A stretch of DNA of 64,000 nucleotides from Ruegeria atlantica (GTDB lineage: Bacteria; Pseudomonadota; Alphaproteobacteria; Rhodobacterales; Rhodobacteraceae), in the NCBI RefSeq assembly GCF_013032455.1, contig NZ_WQCF01000003.1, positions 1 through 64,000 of the forward strand, read 5' to 3'. Shown one piece after another: positions 26,279-34,856 of the stretch. Below the pieces are notes generated by a model. It saw only the letters and a program-made list of their open reading frames with translations. It did not search any database and had not been told where the DNA came from. A program made the position numbers and the translations under genes. The first letter of the stretch is position 1. Each line of letters starts with the position of its first letter.

Positions 26279-28081
26279 ATGACAACAAGTGAAGATCAAA
26301 TGCTGGAAGTGACCGACGAACACATTGAACGCCTTAAGGAAAATATGGACAAGGTTGAGGCGCTTTCGAAGCGGTTGATCGAGGTTATGACCGAGAAAAA
26401 GTCGCATACCCCCGCCTTGGACGGCCCGAATCAAGAGCTTTTCGCACGGGCAGCAACTGCATATTGGTCCGAAGCGTTGCAGAATCCAGCTAAGTTGTTG
26501 GAGCAGCAGATAGAGTATTGGGGAAAATCGGTTCTGAATTTCGCCGAAGCGCAGAAGGCCATGACTTCCAGCGACGTTGAAGAGGCAGACGCCAAGCCAA
26601 CGGACAAGCGATTCTCTAACCCTCTGTGGGACACGAATCCCTACTTCCGATTGATCCGTCAGCAGTACCAAACCAATTCCGAAGCCATCGCCCAAGCCGT
26701 CGCGTCAGTCGAGAACTTGGATGACAAGGACAAACGTCGGCTGAGATACTTCTCGCAGCAGATTGTCGATATGATGGCCCCCACTAATTTCCTGGCCACG
26801 AATCCAGATGCGCTGCAAAAGGCGGTTGAGACCGAGGGGCAGTCTCTGATCAAGGGGCTTGAGAATCTTGTTGCGGATCTTGAGGCAAATGACGGCGAAC
26901 TGGTGGTCAAGCTGGCTGATGAGAGCGCGTTTGAGGTTGGTGGCAATCTAGCAACCACGCCGGGCGATGTGGTCTACCGCAACCGGATGATGGAGCTGAT
27001 CCAGTACAAACCCGCGACTGAGACAGTATATGAAACACCCATCGTTCTATTCCCGCCTTGGATAAACAAGTTCTACATTCTCGACCTCAAGGCCCAGAAC
27101 AGTCTCATCAAATGGGTTACTGAGCAGGGATACACCCTTTTTGTCGTCAGCTGGGTCAACCCGGATGAAAGCTATGCCGATACCGGGATGGAAGATTACA
27201 TTCAGGATGGCTTCCTGACCGCGATCGAAGAGGCGAAAAAGATTTGCAATGTCAAACAGGTAAACGCGATCGGCTATTGCATTGCGGGCACCACGCTGAG
27301 TTTGACACTGTCTTTGCTGAAGCAGCGTGGCGACAAGTCGGTTAAGTCTGCCACCCTGTTCACGGCGCTGACGGATTTCTCCGATCAGGGCGAGTTCACT
27401 CCTTTCCTGCAAAACGATTTCATCGATGGGGTCGAGGAAGAGGTGACCAAAGAGGGTATCTTGCGGGCGTGGATCATGGCTCGAACCATGTCATTCCTGC
27501 GGTCCCGCGACCTTATCTACGGTCCGGCCATTCGCAGCTATATGATGGGCGAGGTGCCGCCAGCCTTTGATCTGTTGTATTGGAACGGCGATGGGACCAA
27601 CCTTCCGGCCAAAATGGCAGTGCAATATTTACGCGGTCTCTGCCAGCGCAACGAATTCACAGGCGACGGGTTTGAAATGATGGGGCACAAGCTGCGTGTT
27701 AGCGACGTGGATGTGCCGGTGATGGCGATCACTTGCGAGACCGACCACATCGCGGCTTGGAAAGATTGCTACCGTGGTGTGCAGAAGATGGGATCACGGT
27801 CTAAGACCTTCGTGGTTTCGGAATCTGGTCATATCGCAGGGATCATCAATCCACCCAGTAGAAAGAAATACGGTCATTATACGAACCCCGACCTGAAGGG
27901 GGATGCAGATACCTGGATGAAAGAAGCTGATTTCCACGAAGGGTCCTGGTGGCCCACGTGGGAGGCTTGGCTGAAGAAGCTGTCCGGCAAGCAGGTTCCT
28001 GCCCGCGATACCGGCGATTCGGATCATCCTCGGCTGGCATCTGCGCCAGGCACCTATGTCGTGGCCAATCCAAACGGATGA
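26279..28081 (+). CDS. phaC: Class I poly(3-hydroxyalkanoate) synthase
   Basis: PhaC polymerises hydroxyacyl-CoA at the granule surface. The lipase-box-like GYCIAG near residues 332-337 supplies the catalytic Cys (about 334); the Asp lies in CETDHIAAW near 488 and the His in SESGHIAGIINPP near 520. The 600-residue length is class I. About 60 N-terminal residues are helical and acidic, typical of granule-associated variants. phaP and phaR follow on the same strand. A PhaR-like palindrome stands just before the ATG. Confidence 0.96.
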   Translation: MTTSEDQMLEVTDEHIERLKENMDKVEALSKRLIEVMTEKKSHTPALDGPNQELFARAATAYWSEALQNPAKLLEQQIEYWGKSVLNFAEAQKAMTSSDVEEADAKPTDKRFSNPLWDTNPYFRLIRQQYQTNSEAIAQAVASVENLDDKDKRRLRYFSQQIVDMMAPTNFLATNPDALQKAVETEGQSLIKGLENLVADLEANDGELVVKLADESAFEVGGNLATTPGDVVYRNRMMELIQYKPATETVYETPIVLFPPWINKFYILDLKAQNSLIKWVTEQGYTLFVVSWVNPDESYADTGMEDYIQDGFLTAIEEAKKICNVKQVNAIGYCIAGTTLSLTLSLLKQRGDKSVKSATLFTALTDFSDQGEFTPFLQNDFIDGVEEEVTKEGILRAWIMARTMSFLRSRDLIYGPAIRSYMMGEVPPAFDLLYWNGDGTNLPAKMAVQYLRGLCQRNEFTGDGFEMMGHKLRVSDVDVPVMAITCETDHIAAWKDCYRGVQKMGSRSKTFVVSESGHIAGIINPPSRKKYGHYTNPDLKGDADTWMKEADFHEGSWWPTWEAWLKKLSGKQVPARDTGDSDHPRLASAPGTYVVANPNG

Positions 28082-28104
28082 TTTTATTGGTAAATTAAAT
28101 TTTT

Positions 28105-28148
28105 TTCTGCAGCGCAGCAAAAAAAACTTGCAATGCTGCGCTGCAGAA
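28105..28148. promoter_or_regulatory. Double PhaR operator: 15-bp inverted repeat upstream of phaP
   Basis: TTCTGCAGCGCAGCA (28105-28119) and its exact reverse complement (28134-28148) flank a 14-base A-rich spacer. Each arm contains a perfect CTGC-N3-GCAG site (28107-28117 and 28136-28146), 29 bases apart, close to three helical turns. Two repressor dimers could bind the same DNA face. As RNA the arms could also form a 15-bp stem at the end of phaC. Confidence 0.7.
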
Positions 28149-28211
28149 ATCATATTGTCCTCAAGCTGATGAAAGCCGGGGTGGGCCCGGTTCGGCAAAA
28201 GGATTAGGACA

Positions 28212-28658
28212 ATGGCAAAGACTCAAGACTTTACCGCGACCCTGAAAGACATGATGGGCGCGTTCCCCGTTGACACCACCGCTCTGGAAGGTGCCTTCAA
28301 ATCGACTGCAACCCTGAACGAAAAACTGTCGGGTGTTGCTCTGGAAGCAGCTGAGAAGTCGGCTGAGATCTCCAACAAATGGACCAAAGACACTCTGTCC
28401 AAGCTGAACGAGATGTCGAAAGCAAAGGCCGAGCCTGCAGACTACGCAAAAGCCGCCACCGATTTCGCAAGCGCTTCGGCTGAAGTTGCTGCCGAAAACA
28501 TGGCTGCCTTCGCTGAAATCGCGAAAAAGCTGCAGTCCGAAACCGTTGAGCTGCTGATGGCTGCTGGCAAAGAAGCTGCAGAAGATGCAACTGCTGCCGT
28601 TAAGAAAGCAACCAACGACGTGACAGCCGCCGCTAAGAAAGCTGCTGCTACCAAGTAA
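28212..28658 (+). CDS. phaP: Phasin
   Basis: Phasins coat PHA granules and set their size. The 148-residue protein is almost wholly helical, rich in Ala, Lys and Glu, lacks Cys, and has the family pattern of an amphipathic helix (KDMMGAFPVDTTALEGAFKS) followed by long coiled helices and a Lys/Ala-rich tail. It lies between phaC and phaR, downstream of a double PhaR operator, and ends at a strong terminator. High expression is likely from the AGGA-type site and the clean codon use. Confidence 0.93.
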   Translation: MAKTQDFTATLKDMMGAFPVDTTALEGAFKSTATLNEKLSGVALEAAEKSAEISNKWTKDTLSKLNEMSKAKAEPADYAKAATDFASASAEVAAENMAAFAEIAKKLQSETVELLMAAGKEAAEDATAAVKKATNDVTAAAKKAAATK

Positions 28659-28707
28659 AAGAATACCGCGACACGCACCCGTTCCTCCCATCTGGTGCAA
28701 TCGCGTA

Positions 28708-28739
28708 GGGCAGGTCTAACGACCTGCCCTTTCTTTTTG
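28708..28739 (+). terminator. Rho-independent terminator of phaP
   Basis: GGGCAGGTC and GACCTGCCC form a perfect 9-bp stem with a TAAC loop. A T-rich run (TTTCTTTTTG) follows directly. This is the clearest intrinsic terminator in the window. Confidence 0.9.
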
Positions 28740-28761
28740 TTCTGCAGTCGCATAATCTGTG

Positions 28762-28772
28762 CTGCAACGCAT
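28762..28772. promoter_or_regulatory. Imperfect PhaR-like site before phaR
   Basis: CTGCAACGCAT differs from CTGC-N3-GCAG at one position. It sits 22 bases before the phaR start; a further CTGCAG lies at 28742-28747. Autoregulation of phaR by its product is known in relatives. Confidence 0.45.
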
Positions 28773-28793
28773 CATACTCGGGGAGGGTAAACG

Positions 28794-29348
28794 GTGGCAG
28801 AACAAGATAAACCGCTGTTGATAAAACGCTATGCAAGTCGTCGGCTGTATAACACCGAGACCAGCGACTATGTCACGCTTGAAGACATCGCCGCCTTTAT
28901 CCGTGATGGGCGGGAAGTTCAGATCATCGATCTGAAAACTGGGGATGACCTGACCCGGCAATATTTGCTGCAGATCATTGCCGAGCATGAAAGCCGCGGC
29001 GAAAACGTGCTGCCGGTAAATGTGCTGAACGATCTGGTACGCAGCTATATGATTCCAGGTGGTGGAATGATGCCGCAATTCCTGCAAAGTTCGTTCGAAA
29101 TGCTGCGTGAAAGCCAGAACACGATGATGGAAAACATGAACGCCATAAACCCGATGTCTCAGATGCCTGGCTTTGAGGCTTTGCAAGCGCAGCAACAGGC
29201 GTTTCTCAAGGCGATGACCGGTGGTCTGTCCGGCGGCTGGTCCGGACCGGAGAAAGATGACGACGCAAAGGCCGAGCCGAAAGAAGATCTGGATGACATC
29301 AAAAAGCAACTGGCTGAGTTGCAACAGAAGCTTTCCAAGTTGAACTGA
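28794..29348 (+). CDS. phaR: Polyhydroxyalkanoate synthesis repressor
   Basis: PhaR binds PHA granules and DNA, repressing phasin and other pha genes until polymer is present. The N-terminal DNA-binding/PHB-accumulation region is diagnostic: LLIKRYASRRLYNTETSDYV near residues 9-28, then TLEDIAAFIRDG and RQYLLQIIAEHESRG. A Met/Gln-rich middle and an acidic C-terminal coiled helix follow. It starts with GTG after GGGAGGG. The phaP terminator separates it from phaP, so it has its own promoter, with PhaR-like sites in it. Confidence 0.94.
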   Translation: MAEQDKPLLIKRYASRRLYNTETSDYVTLEDIAAFIRDGREVQIIDLKTGDDLTRQYLLQIIAEHESRGENVLPVNVLNDLVRSYMIPGGGMMPQFLQSSFEMLRESQNTMMENMNAINPMSQMPGFEALQAQQQAFLKAMTGGLSGGWSGPEKDDDAKAEPKEDLDDIKKQLAELQQKLSKLN

Positions 29349-29353
29349 CGCCC

Positions 29354-30118
29354 GTGGTGGCGCGTTGGCTGGTCCTGAGTGTCGCTTTGCTTTGGATGCA
29401 GCCTGCGCTGTCGCAGGGTGTCTTCTCTGAAAACTGGTCTCAGATTTGTACGCTGGGCACGCAGTCTGCTGCCGGGTGCGGAGATATTCGGGCGCGTGAA
29501 ATTCTTGATGCGGCAGAGCGCCCTTGGCGCACTATTGGGCGGATCAATTTCGCCAGCCGAGATCAGAGGTCCCATTGCACTGGTGTTCTGGTGTCAGATC
29601 GGCTGGTCCTGACCGCGGCGCATTGCCTTTACAACACAGCGCGACAGCGTTGGATTCCGCCATCCAGCATCCGTTTTGCTGCTGGTTATCAGCGCGGAAA
29701 AGCCACGGTCGTCTCAGGTATCAACGGATACCGGCTACCTGCTGAACAGGGTCTGGGCGGCGGGTTTGACAGTCGGGCTGAATTGGATTGGGCAGTCTTG
29801 GAATTGACCGAACCGGTTGGTCAGCAGGTCGGGTTCCTGCCGCTCGCAGAGGCGGGAACGGCCGACGCCTTCGTGGCGGGGTATCCCGGCATTCGCCCTC
29901 ATGTCCTAAGTCGAACACAGACCTGCGCACCGCGAAGCGTATCGGAAGGTGTTTTTTTGGCGATCTGCCCTGTGATGATGGGGGATTCTGGCGCGCCACT
30001 TCTGGTCGAAACGTCTGATGGGGTGCGGGTTGCCGCAATCCTGTCTCGCGTGGCTGCAACCCCTAAGGGGATTACAGCACTATTTCTGTCTGTCGACCTG
30101 TTCGATCTGGGCGAATAG
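29354..30118 (+). CDS. Secreted trypsin-like serine protease
   Basis: After a signal peptide (LVLSVALLWMQPALS) the 254-residue protein has the S1 triad: His in TAAHC near residue 92, Asp in ELDWAVLEL near 145 and Ser in GDSGAPLL near 217. Cys pairs typical of the fold are present (CTG...HC). It follows phaR by five bases with a GTG start, so it may be co-transcribed, though a function in PHA metabolism is not obvious. Its stop abuts the stop of the converging aminotransferase gene with no base between. Confidence 0.85.
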   Translation: MVARWLVLSVALLWMQPALSQGVFSENWSQICTLGTQSAAGCGDIRAREILDAAERPWRTIGRINFASRDQRSHCTGVLVSDRLVLTAAHCLYNTARQRWIPPSSIRFAAGYQRGKATVVSGINGYRLPAEQGLGGGFDSRAELDWAVLELTEPVGQQVGFLPLAEAGTADAFVAGYPGIRPHVLSRTQTCAPRSVSEGVFLAICPVMMGDSGAPLLVETSDGVRVAAILSRVAATPKGITALFLSVDLFDLGE

Positions 30119-31333
30119 TCAAGTGCCGTACGCGGGGACCGGACCGGTTACTTCACCCACCGAGGCCAGCAGGATATCAGCGATCACGTCCAGTTCTTCC
30201 TTGGTCAGGCGCACCGGCAGGCGTACGTCACAGGCCTTCATCAGCATGTCGCGCGTTTGTGGCAGCTCAAACTTTTCTGGAAGGAACTGCCAGTTCCAAA
30301 AGGCGCGGGCATTGTCCTCGCTCAGGCCGAACACCTGCACCTTTACGCCGCGCGATTCAGAGGCGGCGGCGAAGGCGCGGATCTCGGCCTCGTCCATACC
30401 AACCAGATTGAACTGGATCGAGTCCGGCGCGCGACGCTCCGGCGCCAGCGGGGCAGGGACGTCGATGTAATCCGACGTGTTCAGCCGTTCGGACACATAG
30501 TCGTGGTTCGCCAGCCCGTCTTTTACACGGCGCGCCAGCTCGGGGATTTGCGGGCGGATCACGGCGGCGCTCAGGTTGCTCATACGAAGGTTGTAAAGCG
30601 GCAACTGGTTCTGCCAGCGGGCAAAGGCCTGCTCCAGTTCAGGTGAGTTGTCACCATGGGGGCCTTTGTGTTTCTTCCAGTTATGTTCATAGGCACCGGA
30701 CATGATGACAGCGCGGGCAACCAGATCGGCGTCATCGGTGATCAGGATACCGCCTTCGCCGGCATTGATCATCTTGTAGGACTGGAACGAGAAACAGCCA
30801 ACTTTGCCGATGGTGCCAATGTTCTGCCCGTGCCATGTGGTGCCAAGCGAATGGGCTGCGTCCTCGATTACGGGGATGTCGCGTTCATTGCAGAGGGCCA
30901 TGATAGCGTCCATGTCCGAGGTGTGGCCACGCATATGGCTGATAATCACCGCCTGCACGTTCTCCAGCTTGGCAGCAAAGTCGTCCATGTCGATGCGATA
31001 ATTCTCGGCTACTTCGCACAGCACTGGAATACAATCTGCATGCACGACCGACGACGGGACTGCGGCGAAGGTAAAGCCTGGGATCAGCACCCGCGCATCC
31101 CGCGGCAGGCCCAAAGCCTTGAGCGACAAGAACAATGCAGCTGAACAAGATGACACGGCCAGTGCGTATTTCGAACCCAAAAGCTCGGCAAATTCCGCCT
31201 CAAGCAAGGCCACGGGCGCATCTTGCGGCGCGGTATAGCGAAACAGGTCGCCCGACTGCATCAGGGCGTCGATGGCTTCTTTTGCTGCTGCGGGGATGGG
31301 TTCGGCGTCATGAACGTTTGGAGGAAGCGTCAT
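30119..31333 (-). CDS. DegT/DnrJ/EryC1/StrS-type PLP aminotransferase
   Basis: The 404-residue protein has the sugar-aminotransferase-type fold I pattern: SSCSAALFLSLKALG near 62, PGFTFAAVPSSVVHADCIPV near 87, IEDAAHSLGTTWHG near 155 and the PLP lysine in FQSYKMINAGEGG near 185. The family usually aminates keto-sugars, but no sugar genes are near. It is the last gene of a leftward run behind PuuB- and PuuA-like genes, 113 bases after the oxidase start side, so it may transaminate the amino acid released from a gamma-glutamylated amine. Confidence 0.85.
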   Translation of the reverse strand: MTLPPNVHDAEPIPAAAKEAIDALMQSGDLFRYTAPQDAPVALLEAEFAELLGSKYALAVSSCSAALFLSLKALGLPRDARVLIPGFTFAAVPSSVVHADCIPVLCEVAENYRIDMDDFAAKLENVQAVIISHMRGHTSDMDAIMALCNERDIPVIEDAAHSLGTTWHGQNIGTIGKVGCFSFQSYKMINAGEGGILITDDADLVARAVIMSGAYEHNWKKHKGPHGDNSPELEQAFARWQNQLPLYNLRMSNLSAAVIRPQIPELARRVKDGLANHDYVSERLNTSDYIDVPAPLAPERRAPDSIQFNLVGMDEAEIRAFAAASESRGVKVQVFGLSEDNARAFWNWQFLPEKFELPQTRDMLMKACDVRLPVRLTKEELDVIADILLASVGEVTGPVPAYGT

Positions 31334-31446
31334 ATTTGGTTTTCCCGAATTCTATCTTTGGGAAACGTAAAGCTAAACGTTGAGCAATAAAACCCCTCAA
31401 TCGCCGGGTGGGCGAAATTTCACCAATCTGTCGCAATTCTAGCGGG

Positions 31447-32751
31447 TCAGATCCCCAGCCGGTCCCGCAGCGCAAACCATGTCATCGCCAGCACCAGCAG
31501 CGGACTTCGCAGGGCAGGGCCGCCGGGGAAAGGCAGCGCGGGGACGCGGGCCATGGTGTCGAACCCTTCAGCCTGTCCCTGGATCGCCAGAGCCATCAAT
31601 TGACCGGCATGGGTGGCTGTACCGACCCCGTGGCCGGAATAGCCAGAGGCTGACAGGATGTTTGGCGCAACCCGCGCCAGATAGGGCATCCGGCGCATGG
31701 TGATGGCCAGCGTGCCGCCCCAAGCATAATCGATCTTCACATCCTGCAGATGGGGGAAAATCTCGGTCATCGGTTTGCGCACCTTGGCGGCAATATCCGA
31801 GGGGAAGCGGTAACCGTAGCTTTCACCGCCACCAAACAGCAAACGGCCATCGGAGCTAAGCCGGAAATAGTTGATGACAAATTTGGTATCGGCAACTGCG
31901 ACGTCTCGGGTAAGCACACGGGTGGTCTCGGCCCCAAGCGGCTCAGTCGCAGCGATGAAGTTGTTGATGGGCATGACCCGCGCCGCCACTTTGCGGTTCA
32001 GATTACCCAGATAGCCGTTGCAAGCCAGAATGACGTGGCTGGCACTGACTGTTCCGTCGGCCGTATGCACTTTGACGGTTCGGCCTTCCTCTATTCCAGT
32101 GACTTCGGTGCTTTCGTGAATGCGAACCCCGGCTTTGGCTGCGGCTTGTGCCAGCCCCAAAGCGTAGTTGAGCGGGTGCAGATGCGCTGCGCCCATATCC
32201 AGATATCCGCCCTTATAAGCGGGTGAAGGGCACAAGGCATGCCCGGCTGCCTCATCCAGACACTCGATCTGGCGATATCCATATTGGTCGGACAAATGTG
32301 CGGCGTGCTTATGTAGCTCTGCCTGTTCTCTGGTGCTTAAGCCTAAGACGGCCACACCCGGCTTCAAGTTACAGTCTATCTGATGTTTCCCGATGAGGGA
32401 TATGACCAGATCTTTTGCGTCCTCGGCCAAATCCCAAAGCTTGGAGGCGTCATCATTACCCACCAGACGCTCCAAATCCTCTTGATCCATGCGTTGAGCG
32501 CTGCCCAATTGGCCTCCATTGCGACCAGAGGCACCAAATCCCACGCGATGCGCCTCGAGCAGCACAACATCCAAGCCAGCTTCTGCCAGATGCAGGGCTG
32601 CGGATAGACCGGTATAGCCAGCCCCAACAACACAAACATCGGCTTTGGTGTTATCGGACAGAGCCGGGAACCTATCCATCGAATTGGCCGTCGCCGCGTA
32701 CCAACTGGCCGGATATTCGGCTTTGCGATCATTGGAATAAAGCAGGTTCAT
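31447..32751 (-). CDS. puuB: FAD-dependent amine oxidase, PuuB-like (gamma-glutamylputrescine oxidase)
   Basis: The 434-residue DAO-family flavoprotein has the Rossmann motif VVGAGYTGLSAALHLAEAG near residues 40-58, then the conserved GFGASGRNGGQLG near 72-84. The start NDRKAEYPASWYAATAN matches the PuuB/OrdL branch, which oxidises gamma-glutamylputrescine to the aldehyde, releasing ammonia and hydrogen peroxide. It is nine bases from the upstream PuuA-like gene and clearly in the same operon. The true amine may differ from putrescine. Confidence 0.85.
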   Translation of the reverse strand: MNLLYSNDRKAEYPASWYAATANSMDRFPALSDNTKADVCVVGAGYTGLSAALHLAEAGLDVVLLEAHRVGFGASGRNGGQLGSAQRMDQEDLERLVGNDDASKLWDLAEDAKDLVISLIGKHQIDCNLKPGVAVLGLSTREQAELHKHAAHLSDQYGYRQIECLDEAAGHALCPSPAYKGGYLDMGAAHLHPLNYALGLAQAAAKAGVRIHESTEVTGIEEGRTVKVHTADGTVSASHVILACNGYLGNLNRKVAARVMPINNFIAATEPLGAETTRVLTRDVAVADTKFVINYFRLSSDGRLLFGGGESYGYRFPSDIAAKVRKPMTEIFPHLQDVKIDYAWGGTLAITMRRMPYLARVAPNILSASGYSGHGVGTATHAGQLMALAIQGQAEGFDTMARVPALPFPGGPALRSPLLVLAMTWFALRDRLGI

Positions 32752-32759
32752 CGTGTGCC

Positions 32760-34118
32760 TCAGACGTTCATCAGCAGATGCTCACGCTCCCACGGAGAGA
32801 TCACCTGCAGGAACTCCTCATACTCTGCCCGTTTGACGATGCCGTAAACACGGGCAAACTCTGGTCCCAGAACCTCGTGCAGGGCAGTGGCGCCGTCGAA
32901 CAGGTCCAGTGCTTCGCCCATCACTTGCGGGATATCGCCTTCGCCTTCATAGGCGTCGCCATAGAACTGGCGGCGAGGGCGTTCCTGTTGGGTCAAACCC
33001 AGATAGCCGCAAGCCAGAGACAGCGCGATGCCCAGGTAGGGGTTGCAGTCCATCCCGGCGATACGGTTCTCGACCCTGCGTGCTTCGGGGCCGGACAAAG
33101 GTACACGGATGCCAGTGGTACGGTTGTCGCGTGCCCACTCCAGATTGATTGGCGCAGCGTGATCTTTCACATAGCGACGATAAGAGTTCACATAAGGCGC
33201 CATTACGGCCAGTCCGGCGGGCAGGTGGTTCTGTAGCCCGGCGATAAAGTGATAGAACGCGTCGGTCTCACCGCCTTGAGGCCCTGAGAAGATGTTTTGC
33301 CCGGTTTCAATATCTATGACCGAGTGGTGAATGTGCATGGCCGAGCCCGGCTCATCCTCGATCGGTTTGGCCATGAAGGTGGCGAAACAGTTGTGGCGCA
33401 AGGCGGCCTCGCGGATCAGGCGTTTGAAGTAAAACACTTCGTCCGCCAGTTTTACTGGGTTGCCGTGGCGCAGGTTGATTTCCAGCTGACCTGCGCCGCC
33501 TTCCTGTGTGATGCCGTCGATTTCGAACCCCTGATATTCGGCGAAGTCATAGATGTCGTCTATCACCGGACCGAACTCGTCCACTGCGGTCATCGAATAG
33601 GCCTGGCGTGCAGCTGCCGGGCGGCCCGAACGGCCCATCATCGGCTTGATGCCCTGCGCCGGATCGACGTTCGGGGCGACCAAATAGAACTCCATTTCGG
33701 GTGCGACGACGGGCTTCCAACCCTTGTCGTGATACAATTGAACGACGCGTTTCAGGACGTTTCTTGGGCTGAACGGGATCGGATTATCGTCCCGGTCATA
33801 AGCGTCGTGGATTACCTGCAACGTCCAATCGCCGGTCCATGGTGCGGCGGAGGTCGTCGAGAAATCGGGTTTGAGGATCATGTCCCGTTCGATGAACCCG
33901 TCCTCACCTGCGGCTTCGCCCCAGTCACCTGTGATGGTCTGGTAAAAGATGCTGTCAGGCAGGTGGAAATAGGATTGGCGCGCGAATTTCGACGCTGGAA
34001 CAGCCTTACCGCGGGCAATTCCGGGCAGGTCCGAGATTATACACTCGACCTCATCCAATCTCTGGTCTTCGATATAGGTGCGGGCTGCCTGTGGCAGTTG
34101 GTCTTTCCAGTCGGCCAT
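32760..34118 (-). CDS. puuA: Glutamine-synthetase-like gamma-glutamyl-amine ligase, PuuA-like
   Basis: The 452-residue protein joins glutamate to an amine with ATP. GS features are visible: SDLPGIARGKAVPASKF near residue 30, AGQLEINLRHGNP near 210, AMHIHHSV near 260, NSYRRYVKDHAAP near 305, and ENRIAGMDCNPYLG near 345. The length and the absence of the GlnA adenylylation-loop pattern place it in the PuuA/GlnT group. It overlaps the upstream amidotransferase gene by one base (TGATG) and is followed by the oxidase gene. Confidence 0.87.
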   Translation of the reverse strand: MADWKDQLPQAARTYIEDQRLDEVECIISDLPGIARGKAVPASKFARQSYFHLPDSIFYQTITGDWGEAAGEDGFIERDMILKPDFSTTSAAPWTGDWTLQVIHDAYDRDDNPIPFSPRNVLKRVVQLYHDKGWKPVVAPEMEFYLVAPNVDPAQGIKPMMGRSGRPAAARQAYSMTAVDEFGPVIDDIYDFAEYQGFEIDGITQEGGAGQLEINLRHGNPVKLADEVFYFKRLIREAALRHNCFATFMAKPIEDEPGSAMHIHHSVIDIETGQNIFSGPQGGETDAFYHFIAGLQNHLPAGLAVMAPYVNSYRRYVKDHAAPINLEWARDNRTTGIRVPLSGPEARRVENRIAGMDCNPYLGIALSLACGYLGLTQQERPRRQFYGDAYEGEGDIPQVMGEALDLFDGATALHEVLGPEFARVYGIVKRAEYEEFLQVISPWEREHLLMNV

Positions 34119-34798
34119 CAGGCCCTCTCTTTCTTCAAAAAATCCGCCATAAGTTGCCCGATCTTTGGGTTGTCATCGGGGGCGGGAAGGCGATTGGCGG
34201 CAGCTTTCATTAAGGCTTCAGGCACAACGCCTTTTCCTCGCGTATCCATCAAACCCTGAATGAAGGCGTCACCATATTCAGGGTGGGCCTGCACCGTCCA
34301 AATCGTGTCGCCATACGCCACCATGGCATTTTGGCAAAACGCGTTCGATCCCAACACCCGCGCGCTGTCGGGCAGGGCAACCACCTGATCCTGATGCCAG
34401 GCGTTCAGGGTCACGGTCTGGCCCTCATAGTCATAGTCGGTGCGCCCGACAGCCCAACCACCGTTGAATTTCTCGACCTTGCCGCCTAGTGCCTGCGCGA
34501 TGATCTGGTGGCCAAAGCAGACGCCGATCAGGGGACGGCCGCTTTTCTGAATCGTGCGGATCAAATCTTCCAGTGGCGGTATCCACGGATGATCCTCATA
34601 GGCTCCGTGGCGCGATCCGGAAATGATCCAGCCGTCAGCCTGCAGCTCGTTCTTTGGGAACTGGCCGTCCACAACGGCAAAGGTTTCATATGTGAAGCCG
34701 TTGCCATCCAGTAGCACGCGAAACATCGCGTCATATTCTTCGAATTGGTCCTGTAGAACCTCAGGTGGATGGCCGGTCAGTAGGATGCCGATTTTCAT
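34118..34798 (-). CDS. Class I glutamine amidotransferase (gamma-glutamyl hydrolase-like)
   Basis: The 226-residue protein has the class I GATase triad: Cys in GVCFGHQIIAQALGG near residue 96, and His and Glu in VQAHPEYG near 178. It resembles the stand-alone GMP-synthase-like amidotransferases. In the Puu pathway a hydrolase (PuuD) removes the glutamyl group; this gene, between two GS-like genes, could fill that role, though it is the GuaA-type rather than the PuuD-type branch by eye. A perfect palindrome lies 8 bases before its start. Confidence 0.8.
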   Translation of the reverse strand: MKIGILLTGHPPEVLQDQFEEYDAMFRVLLDGNGFTYETFAVVDGQFPKNELQADGWIISGSRHGAYEDHPWIPPLEDLIRTIQKSGRPLIGVCFGHQIIAQALGGKVEKFNGGWAVGRTDYDYEGQTVTLNAWHQDQVVALPDSARVLGSNAFCQNAMVAYGDTIWTVQAHPEYGDAFIQGLMDTRGKGVVPEALMKAAANRLPAPDDNPKIGQLMADFLKKERA

Positions 34799-34806
34799 GG
34801 GTCACC

Positions 34807-34822
34807 AAATTTGATCAAATTT
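34807..34822. promoter_or_regulatory. AAATTTGATCAAATTT operator, copy 1
   Basis: A perfect 16-bp palindrome stands in the 58-base gap before the amidotransferase-puuA-puuB transcript. The central 14 bases recur before the second GS-like gene (36236-36249). Position and repetition make it a strong candidate operator of a shared repressor. Confidence 0.65.
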
Positions 34823-34856
34823 ATTCTAGCCGACCAATTCCGGCCGGGCAAGAGGG

